From NCBI RefSeq assembly GCF_009208585.1, contig NZ_WFLN01000004.1, forward strand, positions 62,001 to 126,000: DNA of 64,000 nucleotides, given 5' to 3'. Below, piece by piece: positions 1-9,081 of this stretch. How positions within the stretch are numbered: the first letter of the stretch is position 1; every line of letters starts with the position of its first letter. This DNA comes from Fluviispira multicolorata (GTDB lineage: Bacteria; Bdellovibrionota_B; Oligoflexia; Silvanigrellales; Silvanigrellaceae). The notes under the pieces are model-generated. The model was not told the DNA's origin, made no database searches, and worked only from the letters and a program-made list of their open reading frames with translations. The position numbers and the translations under genes are program-made.

Positions 1-1604
1 GTTATGTCCGCTTTTATGGCGCAGATATTGAAGAAAATATACCCATAGAACACCGAGAAAAATCAATTTTACATGCAAAAGTTTACAAAAGAGCCATAGT
101 TTCTTTTGCAGGACCGTTAGCGAATTTTGTATTAAGTTTTGTATTATTAACTGGAATGAGCATTTCAGGAATACCACAAGAACTTCCAATAATATCTGTA
201 CTACCTAATTCTGTAGCAGAAAGATCTGGTTTTGTAACGGGTGATAAAATACTTTCAATTGATGATAAAGAAATTTCAAGCTGGGTTCAACTATCAACAA
301 TTATTACAAAAAATGCGGAAAAAAATTTAAATATTATTATTGAGAGAGATGGAAAACAGAGAAATATTGAAATTATTCCTAGAAAAGAAGAAGTTGAAAC
401 TATTTTTGGGAATAAGCAAACAGTAGGCCGAATAGGTATTGTAAATTCTTTTAATTCTTCCAATATTGTTGTCCTAAAAGGTTCCTTTTTTGAGAGTTTA
501 GGATTAAAAACAGGCGATAAAATTCTTTTTATAAATGAAAAGAAAACAGAATATTTATTTGAAGTTATCAATGAAATACAGCGGGTAAGCAATACTTTAT
601 CAGAATATGAACTTGCTCGAAATGTGCAAAATAACTATTATGAAAATTTAAATACAAATATTCACATTGAAATTGAACGAATAATTGATAACAGTAAATT
701 AACTGCAAAAAACGTAAAATTAAATATTAATTTAAATGATAAAAATATAAAATCATGGTCATCTCTTTTTTTACAAACCCATAAATCTGTTAATTTAACT
801 TGGAATAAAGATCTTCTTTCAACTGATCAAACCATTTCTCAATTTTCCACAATTGCAAAAGGTAATAAATTAATATCCACCCAAGATGCTTGGAAAAATT
901 GTGGTATTAAAGCAGGTGACACACTTTATTCTGTTGAAAACTATGGAAGGATTCTATCTCTATCTCAATTTTATATTTGGCTCGATACAACAGCAAAAAG
1001 CTTTGTTTCAAATGTAAATAAAACAAATATTTCTGATTTAAAACTGAGTGTTATTAGAGCGAATGGGTCAATGGCGCTGCTAAATTGTAAAATTCCTTTA
1101 AGAGATGGTTTTGACCATCTCAATCGGGAACAGCTTTTTTTAGATTTCCCTCTTAATTTTATGACTCAAAATAAAGCATTGAAGCCTGTATTGTTAAAAG
1201 CACAAACTGTAACGGATGCTTTTAACAGGGGTTTTCACTCCATGTTAAATCAAATGACGCTTACATTTACTGGTATAAAAATGCTGTTAACAGGTTCCAT
1301 ACCACTTTCAAATCTAGGCGGACCTATCGCTATTGCAGGGGTTGCTGGGGATGCTGCAAAAGGTGGATTCATGACTTTTATTTTCACTATGGCTTTTATA
1401 AGTATAAATGTTGGAATGATGAATCTATTGCCTTTTCCTGCACTTGATGGTGGTTCCTTGCTATTGCACGCTGTTGAAGCAGCCTATGGAAAACCGCTCC
1501 CAAAGTCAGTTCAGTTAGGAGTACAGCGTGCAGGTGTACTTATTCTATTAGGACTTTTTGTGGTGGTCTTTTATAATGATATTTTGCGCTTGATACGCTT
1601 TTAA
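1..1604 (+). CDS. rseP: RseP-type site-2 zinc metalloprotease, 5' partial
   Basis: The frame is open from base 3, so the N-terminus and the HExxH zinc motif lie left of the window. The visible part begins just before a membrane segment carrying GPLANFVLS, the conserved RseP signature. It ends with NLLPFPALDGG, the second metal-ligand motif of site-2 proteases, followed by the last hydrophobic helix. In this family the enzyme cuts anti-sigma factors and leftover signal peptides inside the inner membrane. Between the membrane parts are three PDZ-like G-x-x-x-GD-x-(I/L) motifs (SGFVTGDKIL, LGLKTGDKIL, CGIKAGDTLY), where E. coli RseP has two PDZ domains. The visible 534 codons already exceed the whole E. 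coli protein (about 450 aa). tsaB follows after 15 bases, so the two are probably co-transcribed. Confidence 0.93.
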   Translation, partial: YVRFYGADIEENIPIEHREKSILHAKVYKRAIVSFAGPLANFVLSFVLLTGMSISGIPQELPIISVLPNSVAERSGFVTGDKILSIDDKEISSWVQLSTIITKNAEKNLNIIIERDGKQRNIEIIPRKEEVETIFGNKQTVGRIGIVNSFNSSNIVVLKGSFFESLGLKTGDKILFINEKKTEYLFEVINEIQRVSNTLSEYELARNVQNNYYENLNTNIHIEIERIIDNSKLTAKNVKLNINLNDKNIKSWSSLFLQTHKSVNLTWNKDLLSTDQTISQFSTIAKGNKLISTQDAWKNCGIKAGDTLYSVENYGRILSLSQFYIWLDTTAKSFVSNVNKTNISDLKLSVIRANGSMALLNCKIPLRDGFDHLNREQLFLDFPLNFMTQNKALKPVLLKAQTVTDAFNRGFHSMLNQMTLTFTGIKMLLTGSIPLSNLGGPIAIAGVAGDAAKGGFMTFIFTMAFISINVGMMNLLPFPALDGGSLLLHAVEAAYGKPLPKSVQLGVQRAGVLILLGLFVVVFYNDILRLIRF

Positions 1605-1619
1605 ATTAAAGGATATTTT

Positions 1620-2258
1620 GTGTTTTCTCAATTTGAATTTCCATTTGCTCTTATTCTTACGCATAGAAGAGGAGTTGGAATAGCTCTCTTTAAGAGTGAC
1701 GTTATTTTTTCATCTTCATTGAATGAACTTGATTATTACACGCTCATTAAAAATTCAAAAATGACTCAAATAGTTGAGGACAATATTGAACTTCTTGAAT
1801 TTGAAGATCTTATTTTTTCTCGTGTAAAGGGAAAAACAGCAGAAAACTTGTTCAAGTTATATTCAAAAACATTGGAAAGATTTTCACTAAAATCACAAGA
1901 AATTAAAACTTTGCTTGTTGGAGTTGGACCTGGTTCATTCACTGGCCTTCGACTTGGCAGTGCGTTTGCAAATGGAATGAAAATGGGATCTCCTCTTAAT
2001 CTTTTGCCGGTGAAAACATTTTTAACACCTGAGCTCTTGCAAATGTGTCGTAAAATGTCTGTAGAATCAGAATTTGTCGAACAATTAGGTGAATACGAAG
2101 AGGAAGATGAATCTACAGGATTTGTTACTTTTTTTGATCTTCTTGCGAGTCTTTTACAAACTCGAATTGATAATCGAGAATTTGTAGAATCACTTGTTCC
2201 AGAGTATGGGAGAGAACCAGGCCCTGTTATTAAATTAAATGAAGGATTAAATAAATGA
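1620..2258 (+). CDS. tsaB: TsaB-like tRNA threonylcarbamoyladenosine (t6A) biosynthesis protein
   Basis: The family forms the t6A synthesis complex with TsaD and TsaE, modifying A37 of ANN-decoding tRNAs. The motif GVGPGSFTGLRLGSAFANG (about residues 101-119) is the hallmark of TsaB. Outside that motif the protein is poorly conserved: the usual N-terminal DTS/DTA motif is missing, replaced by ALILTHRRGVGIALF, and the second half is shortened and acidic, although a VPEYGREPGPV end resembles the family C-terminus. GTG start at 1620 with AAAGGA about 8 bases upstream. The last four bases overlap the pssA start (ATGA), suggesting translational coupling. The identity is fairly sure, but the gene looks eroded compared with other TsaB proteins. 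Confidence 0.85.
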   Translation: MFSQFEFPFALILTHRRGVGIALFKSDVIFSSSLNELDYYTLIKNSKMTQIVEDNIELLEFEDLIFSRVKGKTAENLFKLYSKTLERFSLKSQEIKTLLVGVGPGSFTGLRLGSAFANGMKMGSPLNLLPVKTFLTPELLQMCRKMSVESEFVEQLGEYEEEDESTGFVTFFDLLASLLQTRIDNREFVESLVPEYGREPGPVIKLNEGLNK

Positions 2259-3166
2259 ATACTGATTTACGTGATGAAAACTACAGTGATAAGGCACATC
2301 TGAATGTCACTTCAATAAATGAAAAACGACGTGGCGTAAAATCGAGCATTTATTTATTACCAAATTTAATAACTGCTACCTCGCTATTTTTTGGTTTGCT
2401 TGCCATTAAGTATTCTATTGATGGTCGTATATCAGGCGAAATGCAGAATTTTGTTTTTGCTGCTTATGCCATACTTGCTGCCGGTATTTGTGATGGTTTA
2501 GATGGCAGTGTTGCTCGATTAACACACACACAGAGTTCATTTGGTGTGCAACTTGATTCTTTATGCGATGTTGTTTCATTTGGAGTGGCCCCTGCCGTTG
2601 TTATATATAATTATGGATTAAATGAGTTTTTTAGACTGGGCTTTTGTGTTGCTTTTATCTATGCTGCTTGCGGAGCGCTCCGTTTGGCTCGTTTCAATGT
2701 GCAAAGTTCTATGGGAAGGGCTAATGGCAATTTTACTGGAATTCCAATTCCTATGGCTGCTGCTCCTTTAGCTGTTTTTATAATGGCTCAGCAAGAACTT
2801 ATGAGTTGGACTCTTGTGGATCACGCACAATGGGAAGTAACAATTGCACAAGCAATTACGAGCAGTGATGTAAGAAATGCAACTCTTCTTATTATTGCAT
2901 TTTTACTTGCCCTTGGCATGATTTCAACTTTTGAATATATAAGTCATAAGGCAATTCGTTTGCCAAGGAAAAGACCTTTCCGTGTTTTTGCGGCTGTTTT
3001 AATTCTTTGCGCTTTGTTTTTTAATATTCAATTTACAGTTTCTTTAGCATTACTCCTTATTGTTTATTGTTCCCATGGTCCCATTTTATGGTTATTTACT
3101 CGTAAAGATCGGGCTGAAGAAGAAGAGGAATTGTTTGAATCTGGAAATAACTCAGACGACTCGTAA
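2255..3166 (+). CDS. pssA: CDP-diacylglycerol--serine O-phosphatidyltransferase
   Basis: An inner-membrane enzyme that makes phosphatidylserine, the precursor of phosphatidylethanolamine. The CDP-alcohol phosphotransferase signature D-x2-DG-x2-AR-x8-G-x3-D-x3-D is complete at residues 80-105 (D80, D83-G84, A87-R88, G97, D101, D105). About seven to eight hydrophobic segments follow, with a basic N-terminal extension (residues 1-30) and an acidic C-terminal tail. Length 303 aa is normal for the type II family found with asd and other housekeeping genes. The start overlaps the tsaB stop by 4 bases. The next gene, asd, follows after a short gap, so rseP-tsaB-pssA-asd is probably one operon. Confidence 0.93.
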   Translation: MNTDLRDENYSDKAHLNVTSINEKRRGVKSSIYLLPNLITATSLFFGLLAIKYSIDGRISGEMQNFVFAAYAILAAGICDGLDGSVARLTHTQSSFGVQLDSLCDVVSFGVAPAVVIYNYGLNEFFRLGFCVAFIYAACGALRLARFNVQSSMGRANGNFTGIPIPMAAAPLAVFIMAQQELMSWTLVDHAQWEVTIAQAITSSDVRNATLLIIAFLLALGMISTFEYISHKAIRLPRKRPFRVFAAVLILCALFFNIQFTVSLALLLIVYCSHGPILWLFTRKDRAEEEEELFESGNNSDDS

Positions 3167-3189
3167 TTAAATTTGTGGAGCTTACATTC

Positions 3190-4266
3190 ATGTTAGAATT
3201 AACTATTGGTATTGTTGGTGCAACGGGAGTTGTCGGGCAAACTGCTTTTGATATCCTTGCAGATGATTTTTCTGGATTTAAAGTTAAAAAATTAAAAATG
3301 TATGCTTCTCGAAGTTCTGCTGGGAAAGTGTTTAATTTTAGAAATTCTAAAGTAACAATCGAAGAAATTAATTTGGAATCTCTGCAAGAGTGTGATGCTA
3401 TTTTATTTGCAACAGATGCGGCAATTTCTCAAGAGTATATCCCAAAACTTGCAGAGAAAGGTATTCTTTGTATTGATAAATCTTCAGCTTTTAGATCTCA
3501 TTCTGCAGTTCCACTTGTGGTTCCTGAAGTAAATGCTGATCAATTAGCTTACGAAAAAATTGCAAAATTTCCTGTTATAGCAAGTCCGAACTGCTGTACG
3601 ATTCCCTTAGTGATGGTTTTAAAAGCACTTGATGAAAAGTTTTCGTTAATAAGAGCAATTGTTTCGACCTATCAAAGTGTTTCTGGTGCAGGAAAACCTG
3701 CAGTCGAAGTATTAACCGAAGAAACAAAAAACTTTTTTGTAAATCAAGATTTAACATGCGGTAAGTCTGATATTTTCCCTAAATCAATTGCCTTTAACGT
3801 TATGCCTTATGTTGCAGGTCTTTTAGAAAATGGTGATACAGACGAAGAATCTAAAATTATTTCTGAAACACGAAAAATTCTTGCTAATCCCAAATTACTT
3901 TTAGCAGCAACTAGCGTTAGAGTTCCTACATTTGTTGGGCATGGAGAATCTGTTACATTAGAATTTAAGAATAAAGTAACAGCAGCGCAAGTAAAAGAGA
4001 CTTTGTCTCAATTTTCTGGAATTAGCGTGATTGATGAAAAGTCAAAGTTTGAAGAAGATGATTATGAATTATTTGTTACACCTCGTGAGGCTCATGGAAA
4101 AGATGATGTTTTTGTAAGTAGAGTTAGAAAAACTGAAGTTTTCGAAAATGGAATTGCTTTATGGATTGTCAGTGACAATTTAAGAAAGGGAGCTGCTTTG
4201 AATGCAATTCAAATTATAAATTTTTGCGCTTTAAATGGAACAATTCTTTCTTTAAAAAGAAAATAA
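3190..4266 (+). CDS. asd: Aspartate-semialdehyde dehydrogenase
   Basis: Catalyses NADPH-dependent reduction of aspartyl-phosphate to aspartate semialdehyde, the branch point to lysine/diaminopimelate, threonine and methionine. The N-terminal Rossmann motif IGIVGATGVVGQ is intact. The catalytic cysteine lies in ASPNCCTIP (Cys135 from the chosen start), and the GAGKPAVE and GHGESV segments are conserved. Length 358 aa fits the family. ATG 3190 is preferred over GTG 3175 because the GTG itself forms part of the GTGGAG ribosome-binding sequence at 3175-3180, 9 bases before the ATG. It is the last clear member of the rseP-tsaB-pssA-asd set. Confidence 0.95.
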   Translation: MLELTIGIVGATGVVGQTAFDILADDFSGFKVKKLKMYASRSSAGKVFNFRNSKVTIEEINLESLQECDAILFATDAAISQEYIPKLAEKGILCIDKSSAFRSHSAVPLVVPEVNADQLAYEKIAKFPVIASPNCCTIPLVMVLKALDEKFSLIRAIVSTYQSVSGAGKPAVEVLTEETKNFFVNQDLTCGKSDIFPKSIAFNVMPYVAGLLENGDTDEESKIISETRKILANPKLLLAATSVRVPTFVGHGESVTLEFKNKVTAAQVKETLSQFSGISVIDEKSKFEEDDYELFVTPREAHGKDDVFVSRVRKTEVFENGIALWIVSDNLRKGAALNAIQIINFCALNGTILSLKRK

Positions 4267-4287
4267 TGCATAGAAAGAGTCAAAGTT

Positions 4288-6537
4288 GTGAAACAAGTTT
4301 TCTTAGTTTTTTTTTGTTTATCTTTAAGTATTTGTTTTAGTTTGGGTTATGCCCAAAGCTCCAATTTATCGTTAGACACTTGTGATACCGCTTTAGCAGA
4401 TAACGTAACATGCTCGCCTAACTCTGTAGCTGTTTATGCGAGTGGCAGCTCAACGGCTTCTTTTACTCCTCCATTAAGTGCTAAAAGTAATATTTCAAAA
4501 TTAGTTTTAACTTATAGCGTTAAACTCTATGATCCAACTGGAAATTCATTTAATTATAGCGATCAAAACTGGGGAGTGCGTTTTGTTGATTCCAGTGGAA
4601 ATAACCCTGTTGATTACTATCCAGCAAGTGCTAATAATGCTCCTGTAACAATGGATATTGATGCTTCACAAATTAGAACTCGGTCAAATATTTATGTTGG
4701 AACAGTCATTCTTACTTTATATTTTACGGACTCATCGCTTGGTAATACCTTACCGACAAGTATTGCAAATTTAATAGATCAAACAAATAATGCATTAAGT
4801 ATAATTCCAATTTATAGTTCGACAATAAATACGAATCTAAAATTTTATTGGCAAGCAGATAAAGGAGCAATGTTATATGCTCCAACAATTTCGGTAAATT
4901 CACAAGACAGCGCTTTTGTTGTTACTTTAAAACCTCCAACAAATTTAGCAGCGGCAAATGTAAATTCTGCTGGAACGAATTTAACATCTGTAAATGCGAA
5001 TACATTATCAGGTTATATAATAGTTTATTGGCTTGACTCTGATTCAAGTGGACAAGCTTCAGGCTGTAAAGCAAGTCCAGGCAACTGGCAGTTTTATCTC
5101 AATCCCATATCTATAAATAATAGTGCGCAGAATACTTCTAGCACATGTACATATACAAATTATAATATTTCTATGAAGGGAGGTGGTGTCTCTGCTGCGC
5201 TCTCATGTACGACAACTGCAAGTATTTTAACTTTTGATAGCACTCTTTCAGGAGTTACTAACTTAACTGCAGATACAGCAGCAATTCCTTTTTCATTCTC
5301 AACACCATCTGACTTTGCAAGCGACAGCAATGGATCACCCATTGGTTGCTACAAAGTTGTATATGTTCCTTCTTCCCGTTCAACTTGGAGCAAAGGTTAT
5401 ATAAATAACGGAGAAATATATGGGGTGATGGCGTGGGCATTAAACAGTGGTTATGACACAGTTAATAAAGTGAATTCTCCTAAATATAGCCTTTCTCATT
5501 CAGAAATTAGCTATGTTTCTCCTGCTAAATTTCCATTGGCAAGCTCTGAAAAAACTCCCAGCTTACCACAATCACAAAGCGATTGTTTTTTTGTGACGGC
5601 TGCTTCAGGTAATGCGAATAGCCAAGCCGTTTTTTATTGGCGCGTATTACGTGATGAATATTTAACTCCAATTGGTATTACACCTTATTACTATGCTCAT
5701 GCAAAAAAGTGGGCTGTGTGGCTTGATAATCACCCGAGATTAAAACCTGCTACCAATTTTATTTTGGAATATTCAGGAAAAACTATTTATCATGCAACTG
5801 GCTTTGTAAAAAATATTACTGAAAATTTAAAAACTTTTTTTTCTGGTTTTAAAAAACTTCTTATTCAAGAAGCTGGAGCACAGGAATTAACGGGAGAAAA
5901 AAAAAATAACTCAAATGAATTCCAGCAGCCTAATTATGAATTATTTATTACTGGAGGTATTTTATTACCCACTGGGGATAAATATTTATATGATAAATAC
6001 TATTCATCTCAGTCCACAATTCATTTTGAACTTGGAGCAAGTCAAGTTTTCTGGTTAAATAATTTTGGATTTTCAGTTGGCTTGCTAGGACGTTACCTTA
6101 CAAACTCAAGTGATGATAGTGTTGTAACAAACACGGGAGTCACACAGGACTTTACCAGAAGTATTTATGCGGCAATGGGAGAAGCAATTTTTGCAGTGCG
6201 TTATCGCAATCCTTCATTTTTATATTTTCAACCAGGAGTTTTTGCTGGAGTGGGTATGATGCGCTTACGTGAGGAGGCTAAATCAGGAACTGCTCCTCAA
6301 GCCAATGATGGCACGAATCAAACCTCTGGTATAACGGTCTGGAGCCCTATTTACGAATTTGGTGCAAATCTTGACATCAGTTTGACAACCTTGGCATCTG
6401 TAAGTCCTTGGGAATTAGGAACGCTTTTAAATGATGTTTTACTTCGAACATCCGTTTCATATAATTTAAACCCTTCACCCGCTATTTCTACCACAGGTAT
6501 ATTTGTTCAAGCTGGTTTTGTTTTTTTATTAAATTGA
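4288..6537 (+). CDS. Large secreted protein with C-terminal outer-membrane-barrel-like region, unknown function
   Basis: Not recognised as a named family. GTG start. A typical signal peptide ends near GYAQ (residue 23), so the protein is exported. Residues about 30-440 are rich in Ser, Thr, Asn and Gly with scattered Cys (ADNVTCSPNS, SGCKASPG, SPIGCYKVV), looking like extracellular or periplasmic beta domains. Residues about 545-749 alternate polar and hydrophobic residues (ELFITGGILLPTGDKYLYD onward) and end in GFVFLLN, which suggests an outer-membrane beta-barrel or anchor. The gene follows asd by 21 bases but its role is clearly different. An adhesin or surface protein is possible; function is not assigned. 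Confidence 0.7.
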   Translation: MKQVFLVFFCLSLSICFSLGYAQSSNLSLDTCDTALADNVTCSPNSVAVYASGSSTASFTPPLSAKSNISKLVLTYSVKLYDPTGNSFNYSDQNWGVRFVDSSGNNPVDYYPASANNAPVTMDIDASQIRTRSNIYVGTVILTLYFTDSSLGNTLPTSIANLIDQTNNALSIIPIYSSTINTNLKFYWQADKGAMLYAPTISVNSQDSAFVVTLKPPTNLAAANVNSAGTNLTSVNANTLSGYIIVYWLDSDSSGQASGCKASPGNWQFYLNPISINNSAQNTSSTCTYTNYNISMKGGGVSAALSCTTTASILTFDSTLSGVTNLTADTAAIPFSFSTPSDFASDSNGSPIGCYKVVYVPSSRSTWSKGYINNGEIYGVMAWALNSGYDTVNKVNSPKYSLSHSEISYVSPAKFPLASSEKTPSLPQSQSDCFFVTAASGNANSQAVFYWRVLRDEYLTPIGITPYYYAHAKKWAVWLDNHPRLKPATNFILEYSGKTIYHATGFVKNITENLKTFFSGFKKLLIQEAGAQELTGEKKNNSNEFQQPNYELFITGGILLPTGDKYLYDKYYSSQSTIHFELGASQVFWLNNFGFSVGLLGRYLTNSSDDSVVTNTGVTQDFTRSIYAAMGEAIFAVRYRNPSFLYFQPGVFAGVGMMRLREEAKSGTAPQANDGTNQTSGITVWSPIYEFGANLDISLTTLASVSPWELGTLLNDVLLRTSVSYNLNPSPAISTTGIFVQAGFVFLLN

Positions 6538-6558
6538 TAAATGGATTTATTTTTTGAT

Positions 6559-6819
6559 TTATCCGACATTTCGTCTGAACCATAATCTATCTTTTTCTAA
6601 TAGAATATATGGATAAATAATTCGGATAAAATCTCGCCAGTATCTGTCAATTGAAAAATCAGAAACGCGCGCAAATCTCATATTTTTAATAATATCTTGA
6701 ATTTGCCAGTAGACTTCGATGGGAATAATGACTTCAAGTTCTGGTATACTTTTATCAGTTTGGATAGGATCAGGACGAAGTTCAGGGAGTTCAGCTATTG
6801 TCAGAAATCTTTGCAACAT
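6559..6819 (-). CDS. Small conserved-looking protein, unknown function
   Basis: 86 aa, not recognised. The ATG at 6819 is preceded by AAGGAGA with normal spacing, the best argument that this small frame is translated. There is no signal peptide or membrane helix. The sequence is Pro-rich at residues 13-28 and has an aromatic/basic C-terminal half with repeated R-(F/Y)-x-R-D type positions (SDFSIDRYWRDFIRIIYPY). It is convergent with the large secreted protein and divergent from the next gene. It could be a small regulatory or structural protein. Confidence 0.65.
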   Translation of the reverse strand: MLQRFLTIAELPELRPDPIQTDKSIPELEVIIPIEVYWQIQDIIKNMRFARVSDFSIDRYWRDFIRIIYPYILLEKDRLWFRRNVG

Positions 6820-6903
6820 GGCTTTCTCCTTATTCTTTGAGTTTCTCTAAGATCTATCGGTATAAATGAGTTATATTTTAATCAACAGTTTTGGAGGGCA
6901 AAT

Positions 6904-7860
6904 GTGAATTTACGTAGTTTTTGGGAACGTGGAGGTTTTAAAGTACTGGCAGTAGCTCGCTTAAGTTCGTGCAGTTATTCAATGGTTCTTTATGTTTTGA
7001 ATTGTTTTGTTGCAGGGATTGAGGAAATTGTTTCAAGTACAGGTGAACTTTCTATACTACTTGGAGTTCCTGAGCGACATGTAAAATTGGCTATAGAAGA
7101 ACTATCTGAAAGCAATATCTTAAGTATTACAAAAAAGCATGAAAAAACATTAGTTATAAGAATGCTTCTCGATCCTGAGAAATGGAAAAATTTACGGAGC
7201 ACTCCTGAAAGAAATAAACGAATGCTTGGGGATGCTAAGAATTTACATTCCTTAATTCCTCAAAAGGAAATTAAGAGAAAGTCAAAACCTAGAAAAGTTT
7301 CTTTATCAGGTGAAGATGCTCTTGTCTTTCCTAAAAAAAATGAAACTAAAAACTATAAGAGCAACAAAGAGAACTTAAGAAATAAGGAGTCTATCGATAA
7401 AATTATTTCTATTTTTAGTAATTTTCAAAAAAATGAAATTGATATAAAAAAAGAAGAGAACTTTGCAGCTCTCCTTTTAGAAAATCATTCTGTAGATCAA
7501 ATAATTTCATTAATTCAATTCTTTTCTAAGGAAATACCATCTTTGTCAATGTTAGCTGGTGCTTGGTTTCATTATTTAAATAAATATAGAGAAGAAATGG
7601 CTGAAGTTGATGATCTCAATGCATTTCGTAAAAAGCATGAAGGTTTTGATGAAAAAATTCGAACTTTGGCATCATTTGAATTAAAAAGAATACAAAGAGA
7701 GAGAAAAGCAATTACGGCCGATGAAGAACTTCTGCTCCATATCTTAATGAGACATGAACAACCACGAAAGCAGCTTTATTGGGCTTTAAAAGCAAAGGAT
7801 AAATATCCTAGTTTAATTGGATTTCTAGATCAAGCAAAAGCCTCAGTTGAATTAAATTAA
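6904..7860 (+). CDS. Winged-helix-like DNA-binding protein, unknown function
   Basis: 318 aa, not recognised by name. GTG start at 6904; an ATG two bases earlier is followed at once by a stop and is not usable. GGAGGG lies just upstream. Residues about 20-100 have the pattern of a helix-turn-helix/winged-helix domain: SYSMVLYVLNCF helix, a segment ELSILLGVPERHVKLAIEEL, then SNILSI wing. A basic linker (RKSKPRK) leads to a helical C-terminal half with two Leu-rich segments. This layout resembles replication or plasmid-type DnaD/RepA-like regulators, but no diagnostic motif is seen. Confidence 0.6.
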   Translation: MNLRSFWERGGFKVLAVARLSSCSYSMVLYVLNCFVAGIEEIVSSTGELSILLGVPERHVKLAIEELSESNILSITKKHEKTLVIRMLLDPEKWKNLRSTPERNKRMLGDAKNLHSLIPQKEIKRKSKPRKVSLSGEDALVFPKKNETKNYKSNKENLRNKESIDKIISIFSNFQKNEIDIKKEENFAALLLENHSVDQIISLIQFFSKEIPSLSMLAGAWFHYLNKYREEMAEVDDLNAFRKKHEGFDEKIRTLASFELKRIQRERKAITADEELLLHILMRHEQPRKQLYWALKAKDKYPSLIGFLDQAKASVELN

Positions 7861-7867
7861 AAAATTA

Positions 7868-7888
7868 AAAAAATGAATTGCATTTTTT
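7868..7888 (+). terminator. Weak AT-rich hairpin with T-tract after the winged-helix gene
   Basis: An 8-base arm AAAAAATG pairs with CATTTTTT across a 5-base loop, and the T-run of the right arm doubles as the U-tract. Its place 8 bases after the stop suggests a rho-independent terminator, but the stem is nearly all A-T. Confidence 0.35.
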
Positions 7889-7997
7889 TATAAATGAAAA
7901 AGTGTATGTTTTTTGACGTTTGACATTCCTTTTCTGCGTCTCCTAGTATTATAATCTGTATCGCACGAATATTACTTTTTAATTATAGGAGCTTTAG

Positions 7998-8639
7998 ATG
8001 CTTTCAAAGAAGATTGCAGCATTGTGCTTAGCTTCATTTTTTGTTACATTATCAGCTTTTTCAGAAGAAGCAAATACTAAAATAGTTGCAGAATCTAAAG
8101 TGGTTGAAAAGGACAATGTTCAAAGTTACGTAATTGATGAAGAACACTCTAAAGTTTCATTTGAAGTAGCGCATTTAGTTGTGAGCTCTGTGACAGGTGA
8201 ATTTAAAAAATTCAAAGGAAATTTTAAATTTAATCCAGATGATTTCTCAAAAACACAACTGGAAGCAAGTGCATCAAGCATATCAGTTGATTCAGGAGTT
8301 AAAAAGAGAGATGATCATTTAAAGAGCGCCGATTTTTTTGATGCTAAAAAACATCCCAATATGATTTTTAAATCGATCACTGCAAAAAAAACGGATGATA
8401 ATAAATTTGATTTAATAGGAAATATTACAATTCGTGGAGTGACAAAGCTCATTACTTTTAAAGTAACGTATAAGGGGCAAGTAAAAACAAAAGGTAAAAT
8501 AACTCAAGCATTTAAAGCAACAGCTGAATTAAATAGAAAAGACTTTGGAGTGAGCTTTCAAAATATAGTTGAGGCAGGACCTGTGGTTGGGGATGTCGTA
8601 ACAATTAATATTATTTGTGAAGGAGTCAAAAAAATCTAA
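7998..8639 (+). CDS. YceI-family periplasmic protein
   Basis: YceI proteins are secreted lipocalin-like barrels that bind isoprenoid or polyunsaturated ligands such as long-chain quinones. The signal peptide (residues 1-22) ends near SAFSEEA. Family features are clear: YVIDEEHSKVSFEVAHLVVSS, the GEFKKFKGNFKFNPDD strand, SVDSGVKKRDDHLKSADFFDA, and HPNMIFKS. Length 213 aa is usual. ATG 7998 follows TAGGAG. The first bufferin-like precursor starts 50 bases downstream on the same strand without an obvious terminator between, so YceI may be the first gene of that operon. Whether it works with the RiPP genes is inference. Confidence 0.9.
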   Translation: MLSKKIAALCLASFFVTLSAFSEEANTKIVAESKVVEKDNVQSYVIDEEHSKVSFEVAHLVVSSVTGEFKKFKGNFKFNPDDFSKTQLEASASSISVDSGVKKRDDHLKSADFFDAKKHPNMIFKSITAKKTDDNKFDLIGNITIRGVTKLITFKVTYKGQVKTKGKITQAFKATAELNRKDFGVSFQNIVEAGPVVGDVVTINIICEGVKKI

Positions 8640-8689
8640 AATGAATTTTTGTTTAGCTTTTAACTTTCATCAATTTTTAGGAGATTTTT

Positions 8690-9046
8690 ATGTCAAATAA
8701 GAAAAGTATTTTAGTTAATGCTGCTTTAACTGGCTTGGCTGTTGGTGCAATGAGTGTAGCAGCTTCTGCAAATGCTGCAGATGTAAAATGTTGGGGAGTA
8801 AATTCTTGCAAAGCTGGTTCTTCTGGTAAAAATAAGGCAGCGTGTTCTGTAAAAAAAGAAGATATCGAGGCGGTTAAAAAAGAAAAAATGGGTGATAAAT
8901 ATAGTAAAGCAAGTGTGCATGAATGCGGCTCACATGCTAGTTGTGGTGCAGAAGAAAAAAACCTCAATTGGTTCAAAACAACTAGAGACAAATGCTCAGA
9001 ACTTGGGGGTTTTTTAATTGAAGGTGGAAAAGTTAAAAAACTTTAA
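8690..9046 (+). CDS. Bufferin-like (DUF2282-related) secreted precursor peptide 1
   Basis: 118 aa. Signal peptide ends at ANA (residue 29); the mature part has six Cys at positions 34, 40, 52, 79, 85 and 102. The start of the mature region, KCWGVNSCK, resembles the C-x-G-x-N-x-C-K core of BufA/DUF2282-type precursors, whose cysteines are modified by an MNIO enzyme and which are known to sequester copper. A tryptophan and a late Cys (NWFK...DKCSELGGFLI) match the usual C-terminal W...C...GG layout. The strong AGGAG at 8681-8685 supports ATG 8690. A homologous precursor, the MNIO gene and its partner follow directly. Modification of these cysteines is inferred from context. Confidence 0.78.
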   Translation: MSNKKSILVNAALTGLAVGAMSVAASANAADVKCWGVNSCKAGSSGKNKAACSVKKEDIEAVKKEKMGDKYSKASVHECGSHASCGAEEKNLNWFKTTRDKCSELGGFLIEGGKVKKL

Positions 9047-9081
9047 TCAACTTCTCAAAATTATTTTTTTAAGGTTACAAA

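Noticed and set aside
7920..7955. TTGACA and TATAAT before yceI as a standard promoter
   Set aside because: The two elements are 24 bases apart, too far for a normal pair; one may be used with a weaker partner (TAGTAT at 7944-7949).
8677..8991. Open frame opposite precursor 1
   Set aside because: It is the complement of a Cys/Ala/Lys-rich real gene with a clear start signal and signal peptide on the plus strand.
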